DNA from: Verrucomicrobia bacterium UBA740
GTDB lineage: Bacteria > Verrucomicrobiota > Kiritimatiellia > RFP12 > UBA1067
DNA length: 7,456 bases
NCBI GenBank assembly: GCA_002298665.1
Contig: DBKW01000087.1
Coordinates: 1 to 7,456, forward strand
Reading direction: 5' to 3'
The translations under genes and the position numbers were made by a program. Shown in pieces: positions 5,136 through 7,456 of this stretch. The notes under the pieces were generated by a model. The model saw only the letters and a program-made list of their open reading frames with translations, was not told the origin of the DNA and searched no databases. Within the stretch, counting starts at the first letter, position 1. Every line of letters starts with the position of its first letter.

Positions 5136-5857
5136 TAATTCTACCTGCAATCGATTTGAAGGACGGCAAATGCGTGCGCCTGCGCCAAGGGCGCGCGGAC
5201 GACGTGACGGTCTACGGGGACGATCCGGCCGAGCAGGCCCGGGACTGGGCGGAGCAAGGCGGCGAGGAGCTTCATGTCGTGGATCTGGACGGCGCTTTCG
5301 AGGGCGAGCCACGGCATACGGAAGTCATCGCGCGCATCATCGCGGCGTTCGGGCGTCCGGTCGAAGTGGGCGGCGGCCTGCGCACGCTCGAGACGGTGAA
5401 GGAGATTCTGGACGCCGGCGCGGCGCGCGCCATCATCGGGTCGGCCGCGCTGGAAGACCCCGCGTTCCTTTCCGCGGCGCTCGAGCTTTACGGCGAGAAG
5501 ATAGCCGTGGGGATCGACGCGCGCAATGGATTCGTGCAGACACGCGGCTGGGTCGAGACGACGCGGGTCAAGGCGACGGATCTCGCCGTGGCCGTGGCCA
5601 AAGCGGGCGTCAAGACGATCATCTACACGGACACCGCCACGGACGGCATGCTGAAGGGGCCCAACTTGACTCAGATGGCGGCGATATGCGACGCGGTGCC
5701 GACGTGCCGGGTGACGGCTTCGGGCGGCATCAGTTCGCCTTTCGACATCACGAGCCTGAAGGCGCTGGAGCGTCCGAACCTGCACGCGGCCATCGTCGGG
5801 AAAGCGCTTTACGACGGGCGCACGACTTTGAAAGAAATGAATCTGGCGGGCGTTTGA
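5132..5857 (+). CDS. hisA: ProFAR isomerase (HisA)
   Basis: A 241-residue (beta/alpha)8-barrel enzyme, 1-(5-phosphoribosyl)-5-[(5-phosphoribosylamino)methylideneamino]imidazole-4-carboxamide isomerase, which carries out the fourth step of histidine biosynthesis (an Amadori rearrangement) in the cytosol. The start LPAIDLKDGKCVRL (4-17) supplies the catalytic base D8. EVGGGLRT (78-85) and IIGSAALEDP (101-110) form the first phosphate site, VGIDARNG (126-133) holds the catalytic acid D129, and TATDGMLKGPN (168-178), TASGGISS (195-202) and IVGKALYDG (221-229) complete the second half-barrel. W140 in RGW is the usual active-site Trp, arguing for HisA over the paralogue HisF. The TDTATDGM segment has Thr where Arg is common (usually ARDGM). 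The ATG at 5132 overlaps hisB; the stop overlaps the protease start by 1 base (TGATG). hisF is not adjacent. Confidence 0.96.
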   Translation: MIILPAIDLKDGKCVRLRQGRADDVTVYGDDPAEQARDWAEQGGEELHVVDLDGAFEGEPRHTEVIARIIAAFGRPVEVGGGLRTLETVKEILDAGAARAIIGSAALEDPAFLSAALELYGEKIAVGIDARNGFVQTRGWVETTRVKATDLAVAVAKAGVKTIIYTDTATDGMLKGPNLTQMAAICDAVPTCRVTASGGISSPFDITSLKALERPNLHAAIVGKALYDGRTTLKEMNLAGV

Positions 5858-7086
5858 TGGACGCGAAACTTGTCACGATCGGGGGGCTGCGCACCGCTTT
5901 CGTCCCCTGCGAGGCGGAAAGCGTCGCCGTGGGACTTTTCGTCGCTTCGGGTTCGCGCCACGAGCCGGCGAAACTGGCGGGCATTTCGCACCTCATCGAG
6001 CACATGCTCTTCAAGGGCACGCCCACGCGGCCCGCGCTGGACATTACGCGCGCGATAGAAGGGCGCGGCGGGAATTTCAACGCGTGGACGAGCGAGGATT
6101 CGACGTGCTACTACGCGCATTTGCCGTGCGAATACCTGGACGAAGCGGTGGACATCCTGGCGGACATGTACCTCAACGCGGCGCTGGCCCCCGACGAGTT
6201 CGCGCGGGAGCGGGAAGTCGTGCTGGAAGAAATCAAGATGTACGAGGACGACCCGGGTTCCGTGGCGGCGGAAAATCTGCAGAGCGCGCTTTTCCCGCTC
6301 AATCCGCTGGGGCGTCCGGTCGCGGGGTCTGGGGCGACCTTGAGCACCTTCACGCCCGAGACGCTGCGCGCCTATATCGCTTCGCACTACACGGCGGCCA
6401 CGACCGTCCTCGTCATCGCGGGGCGTTTCGTCGAGGAGGACGCCACGAATCTCGTGCGGCGCGCGTTCCAGTCCATCCGCACGCGCCGGGCACGGAAGCT
6501 TTCCTTCAAGAAAATCGATTGGGACTGCCCGCCCGTGGCCGAGGTTTCCGCCACGAAAGACGTGAAGCAGACGCAATTGGCGCTCGGATACCGGACGTTT
6601 GGCGTGGAAGATCCGCGGCGGTACGCCGCCACGGTGATGGACGCGATTCTGGGGCGCGGGATGTCGAGCCGGCTCTTCCAGGAAGTACGCGAAAAGCGCG
6701 GGCTCAGCTACGATATTTCCTCCCGCATGCAGTTCTTCCAGGACGTGGGTCTGTTCACGATCACGGCGGGGCTCGATCCGCGGCAGGCCGGGGCGACGCT
6801 CGCCACGGTGGACCGCGAATTGCGGCGCTTGATCGAGAAAAAGGTGGGCGCGGCGGAACTCAAGCGCACGAAGGAGTTCCTCGTCGGGAACTTCCGGCTT
6901 TCGCACGAACGCGTCACGTCCAAAATGTTCTATCACGGCGCCATGCTCCTTTCCCGGGGGCGGCTGGTCGATCCCGAAGAGGAGATAGACGGCGTGCGGG
7001 CGGTCACAGCGGAAGAAGTGCAGGCGGTCGCGCGGGAAATCTTCACGCCCGGGAACCGCAGTTTGAGTCGCGTGGACCCCAAATGA
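5857..7086 (+). CDS. M16-family zinc metallopeptidase (processing-peptidase/YmxG type)
   Basis: A 409-residue single-unit M16B peptidase. The inverted zinc motif HLIEH is at 45-49 (H45, catalytic E48, H49), with the third ligand Glu in REREVVLEEIKMYEDDP (117-133), most likely E125. GRGGNFNAWTSEDSTCYY (69-86) is the usual following block. The C-terminal half has SSRLFQEVREKRGLSYDI (270-287), the conserved R/Y substrate-holding segment. Both halves are therefore kept and the protein is probably active, as a homodimer or with a partner, on peptides or unfolded proteins. No signal peptide or lipobox is seen, so a cytoplasmic site is likely. The start ATG at 5857 shares one base with the hisA TGA and has no good Shine-Dalgarno, implying translational coupling. 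In-frame sequence extends far upstream through hisA, but the homology begins at 5857. The substrate is unknown. Confidence 0.93.
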   Translation: MDAKLVTIGGLRTAFVPCEAESVAVGLFVASGSRHEPAKLAGISHLIEHMLFKGTPTRPALDITRAIEGRGGNFNAWTSEDSTCYYAHLPCEYLDEAVDILADMYLNAALAPDEFAREREVVLEEIKMYEDDPGSVAAENLQSALFPLNPLGRPVAGSGATLSTFTPETLRAYIASHYTAATTVLVIAGRFVEEDATNLVRRAFQSIRTRRARKLSFKKIDWDCPPVAEVSATKDVKQTQLALGYRTFGVEDPRRYAATVMDAILGRGMSSRLFQEVREKRGLSYDISSRMQFFQDVGLFTITAGLDPRQAGATLATVDRELRRLIEKKVGAAELKRTKEFLVGNFRLSHERVTSKMFYHGAMLLSRGRLVDPEEEIDGVRAVTAEEVQAVAREIFTPGNRSLSRVDPK

Positions 7087-7092
7087 AAGGGA
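7086..7092 (+). promoter_or_regulatory. nadA ribosome binding site (decides start at 7101)
   Basis: AAAGGGA lies 8 bases before the ATG at 7101. An in-frame ATG at 7083 overlapping the protease stop has no such site and would add six residues. Confidence 0.65.
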
Positions 7093-7100
7093 TTTCAATC

Positions 7101-7456
7101 ATGTCGGACATCAAAGAAGAGATAAAAGCCCTCAAAAAAGCGCGAAAAGCGGTCATTTTGGCCCACAACTACCAGCGCGCCGAGGTGCAGGACGCGGCGG
7201 ATTTCACGGGCGACTCGCTCGAACTCGCCCGCCGTGCGACGCAGGTCGAGGCGGACGTCATCGTCTTCTGCGGCGTGTACTTCATGGCGGAAACCGCGGC
7301 GATTTTGAATCCGGGCAAGACGGTCCTCATCCCCGACCCGACGGCGGGGTGTCCGATGGCGGACATGGTCGACGCGGAACAATTGCGCGCGTTGAAGGCG
7401 AAGCACCCGGGCGCGGTGACGGTCTGCTACGTCAATTCGACGGCGGAAGTCAAGGC
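7101..7456 (+). CDS. nadA: Quinolinate synthase NadA, N-terminal part (cut by window edge)
   Basis: The first 118 codons of a [4Fe-4S] enzyme that condenses iminoaspartate with dihydroxyacetone phosphate to quinolinate, in de novo NAD synthesis. Recognised by AHNYQRAEVQDAADFTGDSL (21-40), which includes the active-site His and Tyr, FCGVYFMAETAAILNPGKTV (56-75), AGCPMADM (82-89) with the first cluster cysteine C84, and VCYVNSTAEVK (108-118), the conserved Tyr/Asn substrate segment. The other two cluster cysteines lie beyond the window. The reading frame is still open at base 7456. The ATG at 7101 follows AAAGGGA with 8 bases of spacing; an alternative ATG at 7083 overlaps the protease stop (ATGA). 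nadB and nadC are not in view. It is co-oriented and 14 bases downstream of the M16 gene, so it probably belongs to the same operon. Confidence 0.96.
   Translation, partial: MSDIKEEIKALKKARKAVILAHNYQRAEVQDAADFTGDSLELARRATQVEADVIVFCGVYFMAETAAILNPGKTVLIPDPTAGCPMADMVDAEQLRALKAKHPGAVTVCYVNSTAEVK

Noticed and set aside
5170..5856. Upstream in-frame extension of the M16 protease
   Set aside because: This part is hisA read in another frame; protease homology begins at the ATG at 5857.
5809..7098. 429-codon minus-strand open frame opposite the M16 gene
   Set aside because: The plus strand encodes a protease with intact catalytic motifs; the antisense translation has no motif.
1..7456. CRISPR, insertion sequences, phage or defence genes
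   Set aside because: No spaced repeats, transposase, integrase, nuclease or toxin-like gene is present; every gene is a housekeeping or membrane family.

Overview
The window is a compact, GC-rich bacterial chromosome segment. All genes lie on the plus strand, and there are no mobile elements, CRISPR arrays or foreign-looking stretches. It carries one tRNA gene, eight complete protein genes and one gene cut off by the right edge. Family content (bacterial-type RF1, zinc-type bL31, HisA/HisB, NadA, M16 peptidase, sugar transferase) and an encoded tRNA CCA end indicate a free-living-type, probably Gram-negative bacterium. A member of the PVC superphylum (Lentisphaerota/Kiritimatiellota-like) is a guess from general style only; the sequence does not prove a phylum.

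Layout: (1) 1-612, a YfcE-type metallophosphodiesterase with its own promoter, whose -10 box sits 7 bases before the ATG. (2) 633-2583, a translation-centred unit: an A-rich UP-like element plus a strong extended -10 promoter, then tRNA-Asn(GTT), rpmE (bL31), prfA (RF1) and a DUF212/YuiD membrane protein. Intergenic gaps are 33 and 2 bases, then a 4-base overlap, and no promoter or terminator is visible between the genes. A long perfect-armed inverted repeat lies inside the first 75 bases of prfA. (3) 2639-7456, a second unit starting from another extended -10 promoter, whose predicted +1 is the A of the ATG: AI-2E/PerM-family permease, a small GT-A-type glycosyltransferase, hisB, hisA, an M16 zinc protease and nadA (truncated). 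Most junctions overlap or nearly touch (ATGA, TGATG).

Functionally the first operon groups protein-synthesis parts (a tRNA, a ribosomal protein, a termination factor) behind a growth-rate-type promoter. The second mixes envelope functions with two steps of histidine biosynthesis and the quinolinate step of NAD synthesis, which looks like housekeeping co-transcription more than one dedicated pathway.

The most interesting signals are at nucleotide level: two genes that appear to be transcribed as leaderless mRNAs while downstream operon genes have clear Shine-Dalgarno sequences; a tRNA that forms the 5' end of a ribosomal-protein mRNA; and a stem-loop encoded with rare-looking Leu codons at the start of prfA that could act as an attenuator between rpmE and prfA. 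I found no evidence of a wholly new multi-gene system here.
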